DNA from: Chinchilla lanigera
Taxonomy: Eukaryota > Chordata > Mammalia > Rodentia > Chinchillidae
Reading direction: 5' to 3'
NCBI RefSeq assembly: GCF_000276665.1
Contig: NW_004955480.1
Span: 6,064,812-6,128,811 of the forward strand
Length of the DNA stretch: 64,000 nucleotides
Notes under the pieces: generated by a model
What the model was told of the DNA's origin: nothing
Seen by the model: the letters and a program-made list of their open reading frames with translations, nothing else
Databases searched by the model: none
Program-made: the position numbers and the translations under genes
Shown: positions 63,690 to 64,000 of the stretch, piece by piece
Position numbering within the stretch: the stretch's first letter is position 1
How the letters are laid out: every line of letters begins with the position of its first letter

Positions 63690-64000
63690 TAACAGACAGA
63701 ATCTAAAATAGAGAATGGTTTATACAGGTCTTGAAAAGCTGAAGCAAGAAGAAGAGAACGTAGCTGCACAAGAAATAACTGCAGAAAGCTGGCACCATCC
63801 CTAGGGATAGAGCAGCAATGAGGAAAAGAGCGGAGCAAAAAGAACCTGACATCTGAGGCTGGGCCGGCATCATGGCTGCTCAGACGTTGGAGGCCTACTG
63901 CAGCGAGACAAGGGATTCAATGACAAGCAGTGGGGATCATCATCTGCTGGGAGTGTGGTGCTGTACGGATGACATACAGAAACAGCACCGAACTGGAAGA
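63690..64000. other. GC-richer unassigned sequence at right edge
   Basis: Contains gaggctgggccggcatcatg and gcagcgagaca with more CpG than the neighbourhood. It has the feel of an old interspersed repeat I cannot name. It is cut by the window edge. Confidence 0.35.

Overview
The window is from a placental mammal, most likely a rodent outside the mouse/rat group. It carries MIR and L2 fossils, old L1, MLT1/MaLR and ERVL-type LTRs, hAT-Charlie and Tigger remnants, 7SL-derived B1 SINEs, tRNA-derived ID SINEs and composite B1-dID SINEs. The B1 plus ID plus B1-dID set, with several fresh-looking ID copies flanked by near-perfect target-site duplications, suggests a squirrel-related or beaver-like lineage. 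The species cannot be fixed from sequence alone.

I find no convincing protein-coding exon, rRNA, true tRNA gene or CRISPR. All longer open frames are in repeats, in low-complexity DNA or in unremarkable AT-rich DNA. The window reads as a gene desert or the inside of a large intron. Edges of old repeats are accurate to roughly 10-40 bases and family names are from memory of the consensus sequences.

Layout. 1-6.37 kb: two MaLR-like LTRs, MIR and L2 debris, and a repeat-poor GC-richer stretch. 6.37-18.73 kb: one segment of about 6.13 kb present twice in direct orientation, separated by exactly 100 N. The first copy ends at the gap and the second starts at it, so this is almost certainly an unmerged contig overlap and not biology. 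18.7-22.7 kb: a long antisense L1 with a B1 inside it, an ERVL-type LTR, and L2 and MIR pieces. 22.7-27.0 kb: repeat-poor. 27.0-27.5 kb: a solo LTR with a 6-bp target duplication. 27.5-36 kb: scattered MIR, L2 and MER5 pieces and ID/B1 SINEs. 36-38.1 kb: a dense SINE/LTR cluster. 38.1-46.8 kb: L2, MIR, L1, a short mariner-type transposon with a 17-bp perfect terminal inverted repeat, and an MLT1 LTR. 48.8-49.05 kb: a 183-N gap inside an ID SINE. 49-51 kb: repeat-poor. 51-55.5 kb: L1-dense. 58.1-59.4 kb: an MLT1-like LTR split by a younger 874-bp LTR. 59.5-64 kb: mostly unassigned, with L2 and hAT pieces and a perfect RFX X-box-like motif.

No undescribed biological system is evident. The items most worth following are the false duplication, the nested LTR, the solo LTR with a YY1 motif, the mini-mariner and the X-box in repeat-poor DNA.
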